Shown: positions 9,152-20,711, numbered from the stretch's first letter. The stretch: 59,092 nt of DNA from Metabacillus bambusae (GCF_017497975.1 NZ_JAGDEL010000031.1:1-59092), one strand, 5' to 3'. Notes: generated from the sequence alone by a model not told the origin. Numbers and translations: made by a program.

Positions 9152-9433
9152 TTACTTTTGAACTAGTTGGTTTTGAATTTCTGCTAAAATTTGTTCTGCA
9201 CCTTCACGGCTAAGAACTAACTTACCATTAGCTAATGCAAGATTGTCGTCAGAAACTTCTCCAGTAACTTGACAAGTCATGTTTGGCTTATATTTTTTTA
9301 AAATGATTTTTTCATCATCCACATAAATTTCTAAAGCATCCTTTTCAGCAATACCTAATGTGCGTCGTAGTTCGATTGGAATAACCACACGGCCTAACTC
9401 ATCAACTTTACGTACAATACCAGTAGATTTCAT
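9152..9433 (-). CDS. abrB: transition-state regulator AbrB
   Basis: 93-residue DNA-binding protein that represses stationary-phase, biofilm and antibiotic genes during growth. The N-terminal SpoVT/AbrB swapped-hairpin domain (MKSTGIVRKVDELGRVVIP..., residues 1-50) is nearly the same as in B. subtilis. The C-terminal half mediates multimerisation. It is the only minus-strand gene in the window. GAGGAGA lies 10-17 bases before the ATG. Its promoter and two Spo0A boxes (9485-9549) are clear, so Spo0A repression at the onset of sporulation is expected. SpoVT at 31103 is its paralogue. Confidence 0.98.
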   Translation of the reverse strand: MKSTGIVRKVDELGRVVIPIELRRTLGIAEKDALEIYVDDEKIILKKYKPNMTCQVTGEVSDDNLALANGKLVLSREGAEQILAEIQNQLVQK

Positions 9434-9484
9434 AATGATAAATCTCCTCTCAATTTTGACATTCTCTATGTTTTTAAATTAAAC

Positions 9485-9501
9485 TTCGTCAATATTCGAC
9501 A
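9485..9501 (-). promoter_or_regulatory. tandem Spo0A boxes in the abrB leader
   Basis: On the minus strand, TGTCGAA (9495-9501) and TGACGAA (9485-9491) are repeated directly, 10 bp apart. Both match the TGNCGAA Spo0A core. They lie just downstream of the abrB start of transcription, as in B. subtilis, where Spo0A-P represses abrB from this position. Confidence 0.88.
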
Positions 9502-9520
9502 AAAACTGATTTGCTTTTTA

Positions 9521-9549
9521 AGCATATCAATGTTTCCAATAATCGTCAA
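9521..9549 (-). promoter_or_regulatory. abrB promoter
   Basis: Minus-strand sigma-A promoter with -35 TTGACG (9544-9549), 17-base spacer and -10 TATGCT (9521-9526). Sequence and position agree with the autoregulated abrB promoter of B. subtilis. Confidence 0.85.
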
Positions 9550-9714
9550 TCATTTTATTTATTTTCCCATGTAAAAAAATAGGTGGAGGTTTTTTATCCT
9601 TGTAGGTATAAGGTTTTATTGAATATATACCCTCAAAACATGGAATCTAAACCTGAAAATGGAAATTTTATATTGTTAAATACCTTTATATTTTTCTAAA
9701 TGAACTACAGAATT

Positions 9715-9755
9715 TTCGACAAATCTTCTATGTTTGTGTCGAAATAGATGTCGAA
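9715..9755. promoter_or_regulatory. three further Spo0A-box-like sites
   Basis: TGTCGAA occurs at 9737-9743 and 9749-9755 on the + strand, and at 9715-9721 on the minus strand. All are perfect matches to the Spo0A core. They lie 280-320 bp upstream of the abrB start codon and upstream of the orphan terminator at 9903-9937. Confidence 0.55.
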
Positions 9756-9788
9756 TTGTAGAAATCAAAAATCTTTATGTATATATTC

Positions 9789-9937
9789 TTGATATTAGGG
9801 GCCAAGATGGTATCATAAAGAGTATGAAATGATCAAGGATGGATAGGTTCGTAATGCTAGGTCACTATTTAATTTGATCGATTTGAATATTAGTTTTTTC
9901 ATAACGCTCTCGTCCTTAGGGGCGAGAGCGTTTTTTG
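9789..9937 (+). ncRNA. possible short transcript between abrB and metG
   Basis: A promoter-like pair (TTGATA 9789-9794, 16 bases, TATCAT 9811-9816) is followed about 90 bases later by a strong intrinsic terminator: AACGCTCTCG / CGAGAGCGTT plus six T, 9903-9936. No open reading frame or ribosome site lies between. It could be a small RNA or an attenuated metG leader. The T-box consensus (GGTGG...CCGCG) is absent, so a T-box is not supported. Confidence 0.45.
9903..9937 (+). terminator. strong terminator upstream of metG
   Basis: Ten-pair GC-rich stem AACGCTCTCG / CGAGAGCGTT, extended by CC/GG, then TTTTTT. It lies about 205 bases before the metG start and follows no protein gene on this strand. 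Confidence 0.88.
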
Positions 9938-9980
9938 AAATGAAAAGCCAAGTATAAGGTTATAGACAAAGTTTTAGTGA

Positions 9981-10123
9981 CTAGCTTCAGCGCTAAAGCA
10001 GAAGTGAACTTTACACTCCTTAAACGCTAAGTCAACATCGAACGCTCGTGCTCTACGTGTTTCTTTTATCTCATAGGGAGTGCTCTTAGTTCATATGTCG
10101 CTAAACATGCGCTTGCGCTTTTC
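9981..10123 (+). repeat. family B repeat, copy B1
   Basis: Degenerate family B element. It contains CAGCGCTAAAGC, ACACTCCTTAAACGCTAAG, GTCAACATCGAACGCTCGTG, ATAGGGAGTGCTC and the terminal GCGCTTGCGCTTTTC. The arms CACTCCTT-like and AGGGAGTG still pair through a G-U. It lies just upstream of the metG ribosome site. Confidence 0.8.
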
Positions 10124-10132
10124 GAATATTGA

Positions 10133-12127
<1,995 letters not shown>

Positions 12128-12136
12128 CAAAATAAA

Positions 12137-12178
12137 AAAGGGGTGTTCCACGTGTAACATTTTGTAGAACACCTCTTT
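12137..12178 (+). terminator. terminator after metG
   Basis: GGGTGTTC / GAACACC arms with an 18-base loop and a short T-rich tail. Probably a weak terminator, so some read-through into yabD is possible. Confidence 0.6.
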
Positions 12179-12209
12179 GATTTGTCGAATGGAAAGGAAG
12201 AGGTAAATA

Positions 12210-12980
12210 ATGCTATTTGATAGCCACGCTCATTTAAATGCGATTCAATACGAAGAAGATATAGTAGAGGTCATTCAGCGAGCAAAAGATGAAAAAGTAA
12301 CACATATTGTGGTGGTAGGTTTTGATAGGGATACGATTAGTAAAGCAATGGAATTAACTGATCAATATGACATGATCTATGCAGCTGTAGGATGGCATCC
12401 AGTTGATGCAATTGATATGACGGATGAAGATCTAAATTGGATTAAACAGTTAGCTTCACATCCGAAGGTTGTTGCAATAGGTGAGATGGGACTGGATTAT
12501 TATTGGGATAAATCCCCTAAAGATATACAGAAGGAAGTTTTTCGTAAACAAATCAAATTAGCAAAAGAGGTTAAGCTTCCAATTATTATTCATAACCGTG
12601 ATGCTACAGAAGATGTTGTAAGAATTCTGCAGGAAGAGAATGCAAGTGAAGTAGGCGGTATTATGCATTGCTTTACAGGTAGCCTCGAGGTAGCTAAGCA
12701 GTGTATGGATATGAACTTCTATATATCTTTTGGGGGACCTGTAACCTTTAAAAATGCGAAAAAACCAAAGGAAGTCGTCAAAGAAATACCGATGGATCGG
12801 CTTTTAATTGAGACCGATTGCCCGTATTTGACCCCACATCCTTTTAGAGGAAAGCGCAATGAGCCAAGCTATGTGAAGTATGTTGCTGAACAAATTGCAG
12901 AGTTAAGAGGAGTTACTTTGGAGGAAGTAGCAACAAAAACTTCCGACAATGCGAGGAAATTATTCGGCATAACTCGATAA
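12210..12980 (+). CDS. yabD: TatD-family metal-dependent DNase (YabD)
   Basis: 256-residue TIM-barrel hydrolase. Metal ligands are visible: DSHAHLN at the N-terminus, GEMGLDYYW near 92-100, IIHNRDA near 128-134, MHCFTG near 153-158 and IETDCPY near 202-208. TatD proteins are metal-dependent nucleases linked to DNA repair or quality control; the precise substrate is not known here. It follows metG by 82 bases, as in B. subtilis, and is preceded by GGAAGAGG. Confidence 0.94.
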   Translation: MLFDSHAHLNAIQYEEDIVEVIQRAKDEKVTHIVVVGFDRDTISKAMELTDQYDMIYAAVGWHPVDAIDMTDEDLNWIKQLASHPKVVAIGEMGLDYYWDKSPKDIQKEVFRKQIKLAKEVKLPIIIHNRDATEDVVRILQEENASEVGGIMHCFTGSLEVAKQCMDMNFYISFGGPVTFKNAKKPKEVVKEIPMDRLLIETDCPYLTPHPFRGKRNEPSYVKYVAEQIAELRGVTLEEVATKTSDNARKLFGITR

Positions 12981-13000
12981 GGAAACATGTCGAGTTTTGG
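12971..13000 (+). terminator. weak terminator after yabD
   Basis: AACTCGA / TCGAGTT pair around TAAGGAAACATG, overlapping the yabD stop. The following sequence is only slightly T-rich. The rest of the gap up to 13150 shows no clear signal. Confidence 0.4.
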
Positions 13001-13151
13001 AATAGCTTGTCCTGCTGGTTACAATATCTAAAAGTTCTACATGTCTCATCTCCTTCATAGGATATATTTGTCGATAACTCTTTCTTCACTTTTGTCTTAT
13101 TATTGCGCATAATTATGAATACGTTGGAAAATTGAGACAACGTCGAGAGGG

Positions 13152-13180
13152 TTGACAAGATGACAGATACTCTATATAAT
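13152..13180 (+). promoter_or_regulatory. sigma-A promoter of yabE
   Basis: Consensus hexamers TTGACA (13152-13157) and TATAAT (13175-13180) with the ideal 17-base spacer. This should be a strong vegetative promoter. Confidence 0.9.
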
Positions 13181-13221
13181 CCACGAGGAAGAAGGAGGCG
13201 TTTTTCATTTTCATTCAAAAC

Positions 13222-14415
13222 ATGAAAAAGCTGTTTTCCGAAAAAGTAATAAAAAATAAGGTTGTCCTTTCTGCTGCTAGTTTACTAGTATTAGGGTCAG
13301 GTACCGCTTATGGTACATATGAGGGAACGAAGGATACTGTATCATTGACTGTAAACGGTAAAGAAGAGAAGATACGGACTCATGCGGATACAGTGAGTGC
13401 ATTACTAAAAGAAATAGAAATAGATACAAGAAAAGAAGATAGCATCTCACCTGCAGCAGGTAAAAAGATAGAAGATCACATGGAAATAGTCTATGAAGCT
13501 TCTAAACCAATAAATGTTGCAATAGGCGAGAAGCGAAGGACAATCTGGACGACAGCGGATACAGTGAAAGAATTAATACAGCAAGAGAACCTAGATGTTA
13601 CAGAGCATGATAAGATTGAACCAGCATTAGACACAAAGATTGAAAAAGATTTGTCACTAACCATTGATAAAGCATTCAAGCTTACACTAAATGTTGGCGA
13701 AGAAAAACAACAAGTTTGGACTACTTCGACTACTGTCGCTGACTTTTTAAAAGAACACAACGTTAAATTAAACAAATTAGATGAAGTTCAACCGGCTCTT
13801 ACAGCAAAAATCAATGAAAAGAGCGCCATAACGGTTACACGTATAGAAAAAGTCACCGATGTAGTGGAAGAACCAATTGCCTTTGATGTTGTTACGAAAA
13901 ACGATAGCAGCATTGATAAAGGGAAGCAGAAAGTTATTGATTCTGGAAAAGAAGGTAAACAAAAGAAGCACTATGAAGTTGTTGTTGAAAATGGGAAAGA
14001 GATTTCTAGGAAACTACTTAAAACAGAAACTGTTGAAGAAAGTAAAGATCGTGTTGTCGCTTTAGGTACAAAGGTTGCCAGCCCAGTAAGTACTGCTACT
14101 GTTTCACGCGGAAATGATTCTGTTGCAAAAGAATTTTATGTTAGCTCAACAGCTTATACGGCAAATTGTAATGGTTGTTCAGGAACAACAGCTACAGGAG
14201 TCAATTTACGGGCAAATCCTAATGCTAAGGTGATTGCAGTTGATCCGAATGTGATCCCACTAGGTACAAAAGTGTATGTCGAGGGCTATGGATATGCAGT
14301 TGCTGCTGACACAGGTTCAGCAATAAAGGGAAACAAAATCGACGTGTTCATACCATCAAAATCAGCTGCCTATCGATGGGGTTCGAAAAAAGTAAAAATA
14401 AAAATATTAGATTAG
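13222..14415 (+). CDS. yabE: YabE, G5/3D-domain cell wall protein
   Basis: Secreted or membrane-anchored wall-active protein of the resuscitation/Sps group. An N-terminal hydrophobic signal (about residues 13-32) is followed by three DUF348 repeats (about 40-210), a G5 domain (about 215-290) and a C-terminal 3D domain. The 3D domain carries DTG in AVAADTGSAIKGNKIDVF, the double-psi barrel of lytic transglycosylase-like enzymes. It is 397 residues from ATG 13222, shorter than B. subtilis YabE (about 437). The strong AAGGAGG (13192-13198) is 23 bases from this ATG but only 8 from an in-frame ATT at 13207, so the true start may be the ATT. Confidence 0.92.
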   Translation: MKKLFSEKVIKNKVVLSAASLLVLGSGTAYGTYEGTKDTVSLTVNGKEEKIRTHADTVSALLKEIEIDTRKEDSISPAAGKKIEDHMEIVYEASKPINVAIGEKRRTIWTTADTVKELIQQENLDVTEHDKIEPALDTKIEKDLSLTIDKAFKLTLNVGEEKQQVWTTSTTVADFLKEHNVKLNKLDEVQPALTAKINEKSAITVTRIEKVTDVVEEPIAFDVVTKNDSSIDKGKQKVIDSGKEGKQKKHYEVVVENGKEISRKLLKTETVEESKDRVVALGTKVASPVSTATVSRGNDSVAKEFYVSSTAYTANCNGCSGTTATGVNLRANPNAKVIAVDPNVIPLGTKVYVEGYGYAVAADTGSAIKGNKIDVFIPSKSAAYRWGSKKVKIKILD

Positions 14416-14421
14416 AACTGG

Positions 14422-14449
14422 CAGAGGGTTTTTATCCCTCTGTTTTTTT
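14422..14449 (+). terminator. terminator after yabE
   Basis: CAGAGGG / CCCTCTG hairpin followed by seven T. The next 200 bases up to rnmV are AT-rich and hold only vague fragments resembling the interspersed repeats. Confidence 0.88.
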
Positions 14450-14657
14450 GCGTTATAATAGAAAAGCGCAATGAACAGGTACGACAAACATAAGATGCTT
14501 TTGAATTGAAGATGTTTATTTACCTGAAAGTAAAAGTGGCTTCAGATTCGAGAGTATAGGCGCTGTAGCTAGATACAAAACTAACTAGGATATTTAATTA
14601 GTTTCTATATAGTAGACGATTCAACTCTGTAAAAAGTTTCATCATTTGGAGGAAAAA

Positions 14658-16099
<1,442 letters not shown>

Positions 16100-16148
16100 T
16101 GTTTCACCTTAGTAAATTTTAAGATAACAGCATAAATAAAAAGTATAG

Positions 16149-16193
16149 AAATCTAGATGTAGTCTATTTTTGACTAAGTCTAGATTTTTTGCC
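16149..16193 (+). terminator. terminator after rsmA
   Basis: AAATCTAGA (16149-16157) pairs with TCTAGATTT (16179-16187), with an inner TAGTC / GACTA stem and a T run. Confidence 0.88.
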
Positions 16194-16256
16194 GTTTAGT
16201 TGAATCAGAAATTTAGGGAGTTAGTGACACCTTTATGTTTTTTACGATGTGATATC

Positions 16257-16283
16257 ACAAATTAATAAAATCAACATAGGCTA
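16257..16283 (+). promoter_or_regulatory. sigma-K promoter of yabG
   Basis: The -10 CATAGGCTA (16275-16283) matches the mother-cell sigma-K pattern CATANNNTA, with AC (16257-16258) 16 bases upstream as the -35. yabG is a known sigma-K gene in B. subtilis. Confidence 0.75.
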
Positions 16284-16335
16284 GAGGAGGATACCTTATT
16301 AGAGGGAATTAGATTTTGAACGGAGTTTTTGTATA

Positions 16336-16436
16336 TAGCTGCAGCGCTAAGCCCTTCATAAATTGAAGGTAAAAAGAACACCTTCTAATCATGAGCGTCT
16401 TTCTCTCTAGGCTGAGCAAGCCGTTAGCGCTTTTTA
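16336..16436 (+). repeat. family A repeat, copy A1 (degenerate)
   Basis: Contains GCAGCGCTAAGCCCTTC, AATTGAAGGTAAAAAGAAC and ACCTTCT, then GTTAGCGCTTTTT. The hairpin core GAAGGT/ACCTTC is intact; the outer arms are eroded. It sits inside the yabG leader, between the sigma-K promoter and the ribosome site. Confidence 0.7.
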
Positions 16437-16454
16437 AACATTGGAGTGATAAAC

Positions 16455-17336
16455 ATGCAGGTGAAAATTGGAGATGTAGTAGCAAGAAAATCCTATAAGC
16501 TTGACCTGTTATTTAGAGTGATTGATGTAAAAACATCTGCTAATGGTGAGCAGGTTGCAATTTTATATGGTGATGAATTTAGGCTAATAGCAGATGCACA
16601 ATGTAATGACCTAGTTGTTGTTGATGAAAAGGAAAAAAATAGCCGTAAGCAAAAGGAAAAGGAAATCATTGATCAATCGTATTATTTATTTAGGCAGGAT
16701 TATCAACTATTGCGAGAAAAACAGGAATATTACGCAACATCTAGCTATAGTCATAATGAAGAGTTTTTTCATATACCAGGAAGAGTTCTTCATGTTGATG
16801 GAGATCCACTTTATTTACAGAAGTGTTTATCCTTATATGAAAAGATCGGGGTCCCAGTAAATGGAATACATGTAAGTGAAAAAGAGATGCCAGAAAAAAT
16901 AATCGGGCTGTTAGATAAATACCGTCCAGATATATTAGTGGTGACGGGCCATGATGCTTATTCAAAACATAAAGGAAATATAGATGATTTAAATGCATAT
17001 CGGCATTCTAAACAGTTTGTTCAAACAGTAAGAAATGCCCGTAATAAAGTTCCACACCTTGACCAGCTAGTCATATTTGCAGGAGCATGTCAGTCTCACT
17101 TTGAATCTTTAATTCGTGCAGGTGCTAATTTTGCCAGCTCGCCTTCAAGAGTTAATATTCATGCATTAGACCCGGTATACATTGTTGCAAAAATAAGTTT
17201 TACACCTTTTGTTGAGAGAATTAATGTGTGGGATGTTCTTAGAAATACCCTAACAAGAGAAAAAGGACTTGGTGGTGTAGAAACAAAGGGCGTACTTCGA
17301 ACAGGTATGCCATATAGAAAACATGATCTTCAATAA
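16455..17336 (+). CDS. yabG: YabG, sporulation coat-processing protease
   Basis: 293-residue mother-cell cysteine protease that trims coat proteins so they can be cross-linked by transglutaminase. Residues such as the conserved His in VTGHDAYSKH and Cys in FAGACQSHFESL form the family active-site region. ATG 16455 follows TTGGAGTG, giving MQVKIGDVVARKSYK as in homologues. A sigma-K promoter lies at 16257-16283, so the leader is about 165 bases and includes a family A repeat. A terminator follows. Confidence 0.95.
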   Translation: MQVKIGDVVARKSYKLDLLFRVIDVKTSANGEQVAILYGDEFRLIADAQCNDLVVVDEKEKNSRKQKEKEIIDQSYYLFRQDYQLLREKQEYYATSSYSHNEEFFHIPGRVLHVDGDPLYLQKCLSLYEKIGVPVNGIHVSEKEMPEKIIGLLDKYRPDILVVTGHDAYSKHKGNIDDLNAYRHSKQFVQTVRNARNKVPHLDQLVIFAGACQSHFESLIRAGANFASSPSRVNIHALDPVYIVAKISFTPFVERINVWDVLRNTLTREKGLGGVETKGVLRTGMPYRKHDLQ

Positions 17337-17342
17337 TATTTT

Positions 17343-17380
17343 GCCGCTTATCATTTAAGTAATGTAAGTGGCTTTTTTTG
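17343..17380 (+). terminator. terminator after yabG
   Basis: GCCGCTTA / TAAGTGGC (one G-U) with a 14-base loop, then seven T. The next 260 bases are AT-rich with no gene, leading to the veg promoters. Confidence 0.85.
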
Positions 17381-17647
17381 TGTAAGAGCAAGAACTTCGA
17401 GGTAATTCTAAAAAAAAATCTATTTTTTTTGATAAAAATCATGGTTATTTATTCTTAGAGGAGTGTCTATTCCAAATGTTTATTTCTTATTAATAATCCC
17501 AAAAAACCCTATGATTTAAGTTGTTTTCAGTCAAAAAATGAACAATTAGTTAAGAAATAAAAAAAACATTCATTTTTACACATAAAAGTGCCCGACTTTG
17601 ATCAAACTACATGTAGGTAGAGTGAGAATTTTGTTGAAAATAATTTA

Positions 17648-17677
17648 TTGACAGTAGGGAAAAGTTATTGATATAAT
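17648..17677 (+). promoter_or_regulatory. upstream veg promoter
   Basis: Perfect TTGACA (17648-17653) and TATAAT (17672-17677) hexamers, spacer 18. It lies 12 bases upstream of the second promoter. Confidence 0.8.
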
Positions 17678-17688
17678 TTAAATTTTAT

Positions 17689-17718
17689 TTGACATTACAT
17701 AGGCTTAAGATGTATAAT
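17689..17718 (+). promoter_or_regulatory. downstream veg promoter
   Basis: Perfect TTGACA (17689-17694) and TATAAT (17713-17718), spacer 18. The predicted start near 17725 leaves a leader of only about 15 bases that consists mainly of the ribosome site. Confidence 0.85.
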
Positions 17719-17739
17719 TATACTAGTGAGGTGGATGCA

Positions 17740-18009
17740 ATGGGAAAAACTCTAACGGATATTAAAAAGTCCTTGGATGGTAATCTTGGCAGACGATTAA
17801 CTCTTAAAGCAAACGGTGGTCGTAGAAAAACGATAGAACGCTGTGGTGTACTTGCAGAAACCTATCCATCTGTCTTTGTTATTGAGCTTGATCAAGATGA
17901 AAATTCTTTTGAACGTGTATCTTACAGCTATGCTGATGTTTTAACTGAAACAGTACAATTAACATTTTTTGAAGATACAACAGGTTCATTTGCAGTTAGT
18001 GGACAGTAG
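17740..18009 (+). CDS. veg: Veg, biofilm-stimulating protein
   Basis: 89-residue, highly expressed protein. In B. subtilis it stimulates biofilm gene expression by opposing SinR. The sequence [35 protein letters not shown] is close to the family consensus, and the fold is a small SH3-like barrel. ATG 17740 is set by GAGGTGG (17728-17734) and by homologue length. Two consensus promoters in tandem stand directly upstream, consistent with the very strong expression known for veg. Confidence 0.96.
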   Translation: MGKTLTDIKKSLDGNLGRRLTLKANGGRRKTIERCGVLAETYPSVFVIELDQDENSFERVSYSYADVLTETVQLTFFEDTTGSFAVSGQ

Positions 18010-18066
18010 ACAGCGAATTGTTTACTGTTTTTTCTTTTGGAAAAAAAGGAATATTACTATAGATTT

Positions 18067-18206
18067 GGCTTCGTTAAAGCTCGCTGTTGATTTTTGGAGC
18101 GTAAGGCGTGAGACTCATGCAGGTGCAAAGCACCGACGAGGCTTTTGGACCGCCCGCGGAATGCAAATGCCTGCAGCGGAAATCAACAATCAAGTTTAAC
18201 AGAGCC
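18067..18206 (+). mobile_element. MITE-like element with 8-bp target duplication
   Basis: 140-bp element with 12-bp terminal inverted repeats, GGCTTCGTTAAA and TTTAACAGAGCC (10 of 12 paired). It is flanked by a perfect direct repeat ATAGATTT (18059-18066 and 18207-18214). It has no transposase and is related to 50712-50894 (183 bp). It must have been moved by a transposase in trans from an insertion sequence that makes 8-bp duplications. It lies between veg and sspF and does not break a gene. Confidence 0.85.
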
Positions 18207-18248
18207 ATAGATTTAATAAGCTTATGCCATTTTTTATGCATAAAAGGC

Positions 18249-18278
18249 AGAATTTAACAATTAATTATCTTCATAATA
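18249..18278 (+). promoter_or_regulatory. candidate sigma-G promoter of sspF
   Basis: The -10 CATAATA (18272-18278) has AGAATT (18249-18254) 17 bases upstream. It resembles the forespore sigma-G pattern TGAATA-N17-CATACTA. sspF is a sigma-G gene in B. subtilis. Confidence 0.55.
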
Positions 18279-18366
18279 TGTTGTTTTAATACAAATGATA
18301 TAAAATGCCGTAGTGCAATTTCTTCTTTCAAATCCAAGCTTATCCTTTGAAAGGATGTGTTTTAGC

Positions 18367-18555
18367 ATGGGCAGACGTCGTGGAATTATGTCTGAAAGCT
18401 TTAAATATGAATTGGCAAAAGACTTAGGTTTTTACGATACAGTTAAAGAAGAAGGCTGGGGAGCAATTCGGTCACGTGATGCTGGTAATATGGTTAAGCG
18501 CGCAGTTGAATTAGCTCAATCACAGCTTGCTAAACAGAACAGTAGGAATAAATAA
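18367..18555 (+). CDS. sspF: small acid-soluble spore protein SspF
   Basis: 62-residue alpha/beta-type related SASP made late in the forespore; the family coats spore DNA. The sequence [20 protein letters not shown] is followed by [14 protein letters not shown], as in SspF proteins. ATG 18367 follows AAAGGATGTG; the longer frame upstream has no ribosome site and is not conserved. A sigma-G-like promoter is about 85 bases upstream and a terminator follows. Confidence 0.95.
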   Translation: MGRRRGIMSESFKYELAKDLGFYDTVKEEGWGAIRSRDAGNMVKRAVELAQSQLAKQNSRNK

Positions 18556-18563
18556 AAAGCGGC

Positions 18564-18628
18564 AGGGTTGACTAGTAAGTTCAGTATTCTCATTTTGAGG
18601 ACTGTTCTTGTAGTCAGCCCTTTCTTTC
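18564..18628 (+). terminator. terminator after sspF
   Basis: AGGGTTGACTA (18564-18574) pairs with TAGTCAGCCCT (18611-18621), with one G-U pair, around a second small hairpin. T-rich sequence follows. Confidence 0.75.
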
Positions 18629-18707
18629 TATAGGGATTTAAACATATGTTAATGAGTTTTAAAACATTACAAATTCAGAATTTAAATATCAGGACTAAGT
18701 TTCTGTA

Positions 18708-18851
18708 TCTAATTCCAGCGCCTAGCGCCTTGTGAACTTCACACTCCTTATACGCTAAGACAAAGTTGAACGCTCGTGCTCTTCATGTTTCCTTTATCTC
18801 ATAAGGAGTGCTCTTTTTACTACGTAGCAAAGCAAGGCGTGTCCACTTTTC
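18708..18851 (+). repeat. family B repeat, copy B2
   Basis: Well-preserved family B unit without insertion: CCAGCGCCTAGCGCC, CACACTCCTTATACGCTAAG, AACGCTCGTGCTCTTCATG, ATCTCATAAGGAGTGCTC. The arms CACTCCTTAT and ATAAGGAGTG pair perfectly. It is upstream of ispE. Confidence 0.85.
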
Positions 18852-18936
18852 TAAGATTGTCGAAAAAGGAAATACTTTACCTGCTTTTGTGGTACAATGT
18901 TGATAAAATTTCAGATCGTCAAAGTAGGTGAATACA

Positions 18937-19806
18937 ATGCGTGTTTTAGAAAAAGCACCAGCGAAGATAAATTTATCATTAGATGTCCTTCACAAACGTA
19001 AGGATGGCTTTCATGAAGTGAAAATGATTATGACAACAATAGATCTAGCCGACCGTGTTGAGCTAGTTGATTTACCATATGATGAAATACGGATTATTTC
19101 TCATAATCGATTTGTTCCAGATGATCAACGGAACTTAGCATATCAGGCAGCAAAATTATTAAAAGACCGATTTAAGATTAGAAAAGGGATATCTATTTCA
19201 ATTACAAAGACAATTCCAGTAGCTGCAGGCTTAGCAGGAGGAAGTAGTGATGCGGCTGCAACTTTACGAGGGCTAAATCGGTTATGGAATTTAGGTTTAA
19301 CTCTAGATGAATTAGCAAATCTAGGAGCAGAAATCGGATCAGATGTATCTTTTTGTGTATATGGAGGGACTGCGTTAGCTACTGGTAGAGGTGAAATCAT
19401 TCATCATATTACTCCACCACCACATTGTTGGATCGTACTTGCAAAGCCAACAATTGGTGTTTCTACAGCTGACGTATATAAGAACTTAAACATCAACTCT
19501 ATTCAACATCCTAATGTAGAGGGGATGATCGAAGCGTTAAAAATCGGTGATTATGATCAAATATGCAATCTTATGGGAAATGTATTAGAGAGTGTAACAT
19601 TACATATGTATCCTGAAGTCGCAAATATCAAAGACCAAATGAAACGATTTGGCGCTGACGCAGTATTAATGAGTGGTAGCGGACCAACAGTTTTTGGTCT
19701 TGTGCAATATGAATCACGCTTGCCAAGAGTTTATAATGGCTTAAGGGGATTTTGTGACCAAGTTTTTGCAGTAAGAATGCTTGGAGAACGAAACAGCCTT
19801 GATTAA
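18937..19806 (+). CDS. ispE: 4-diphosphocytidyl-2-C-methyl-D-erythritol kinase
   Basis: GHMP kinase of the MEP isoprenoid pathway; it phosphorylates CDP-ME at the 2-OH. 289 residues, the B. subtilis length. The ATP loop [15 protein letters not shown] is near residues 93-107, with [12 protein letters not shown] toward the C-terminus. ATG 18937 follows AGTAGGTGA; a GTG at 18928 lies inside that site. It is followed after 59 bases by purR. Confidence 0.96.
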   Translation: MRVLEKAPAKINLSLDVLHKRKDGFHEVKMIMTTIDLADRVELVDLPYDEIRIISHNRFVPDDQRNLAYQAAKLLKDRFKIRKGISISITKTIPVAAGLAGGSSDAAATLRGLNRLWNLGLTLDELANLGAEIGSDVSFCVYGGTALATGRGEIIHHITPPPHCWIVLAKPTIGVSTADVYKNLNINSIQHPNVEGMIEALKIGDYDQICNLMGNVLESVTLHMYPEVANIKDQMKRFGADAVLMSGSGPTVFGLVQYESRLPRVYNGLRGFCDQVFAVRMLGERNSLD

Positions 19807-19836
19807 ATACGGATATTAAGTTATATTTACTTTAAT

Positions 19837-19849
19837 AATATTCGGATTT
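19837..19849 (-). promoter_or_regulatory. PurBox-like site before purR
   Basis: On the minus strand AAATCCGAATATT matches the PurBox consensus AWWWCCGAACWWT at 12 of 13 positions. A weaker site overlaps 19806-19818. purR is autoregulated in B. subtilis, so this may be its operator. Confidence 0.45.
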
Positions 19850-19865
19850 TGGAGGTTACCATTTC

Positions 19866-20711
19866 ATGAAATTTCGTCGTAGTGGTCGTCTTGTGGATAT
19901 GACAAACTACATGCTTCATCATCCACATTCGTTAGTGCCATTAACATTCTTTTCTGAGAAATATAAATCAGCTAAATCTTCCATAAGCGAAGACTTGACG
20001 ATTATTAAAGAGACTTTTGAGCAACACGGAATTGGAACTTTACTAACCGTACCTGGTGCTGCTGGTGGAGTGAAGTTTATCCCACAAGTCGAGGCAAATG
20101 AAGCATTACAGTTCATTGACGAGCTTTGTGAATTAATGGCTAAACCAGAAAGGTTACTTCCAGGAGGTTATTTGTATTTAACGGATATCCTAGGTAACCC
20201 TTCTATTGTAAACAAGTTGGGAAGATTATTTGCAACGGTTTTTAGTAACCGTAAAATTGATGTGGTTATGACAGTAGCAACTAAGGGTATACCACTCGCC
20301 TATGCAGTCGCAGGACAGCTTGGTGTGCCAGTTGTTATGGTAAGAAAAGATAGTAAGGTAACAGAGGGCTCTACAGTAAGTATTAATTATGTTTCTGGTT
20401 CATCTAAGCGTATACAAACGATGCTCTTAGCAAAAAGAAGTTTAAAAGAAGGTTCAAATGTATTAATTATTGATGACTTCATGAAAGCTGGGGGTACAAT
20501 TAATGGCATGATTAGCCTATTGGAAGAGTTCAAGGCTAATGTGGCAGGTATCGGTGTTCTTGTAGAAACTGAGGGAGTAGAAGAGAGATTGGTAGACGAA
20601 TACGTCTCTCTCGTGAAATTAACTGATGTAGATACTCGTGAAAAACACATTCAGGTTATGGCAGGAACATATTTACAGTTTGTGAAGGATAAGGAGATTG
20701 GAGAGGATTAG
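19866..20711 (+). CDS. purR: purine operon repressor PurR
   Basis: Represses purine synthesis genes; PRPP binding prevents repression. 281 residues. An N-terminal winged helix (about 1-72, [20 protein letters not shown]...) is joined to a phosphoribosyltransferase-like domain. The latter carries the PRPP motif [13 protein letters not shown] near 199-211, here an effector site with no catalysis. GGAGGTT precedes the ATG. ridA starts one base after its stop, an operon linking two genes of purine control. Confidence 0.97.
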   Translation: MKFRRSGRLVDMTNYMLHHPHSLVPLTFFSEKYKSAKSSISEDLTIIKETFEQHGIGTLLTVPGAAGGVKFIPQVEANEALQFIDELCELMAKPERLLPGGYLYLTDILGNPSIVNKLGRLFATVFSNRKIDVVMTVATKGIPLAYAVAGQLGVPVVMVRKDSKVTEGSTVSINYVSGSSKRIQTMLLAKRSLKEGSNVLIIDDFMKAGGTINGMISLLEEFKANVAGIGVLVETEGVEERLVDEYVSLVKLTDVDTREKHIQVMAGTYLQFVKDKEIGED

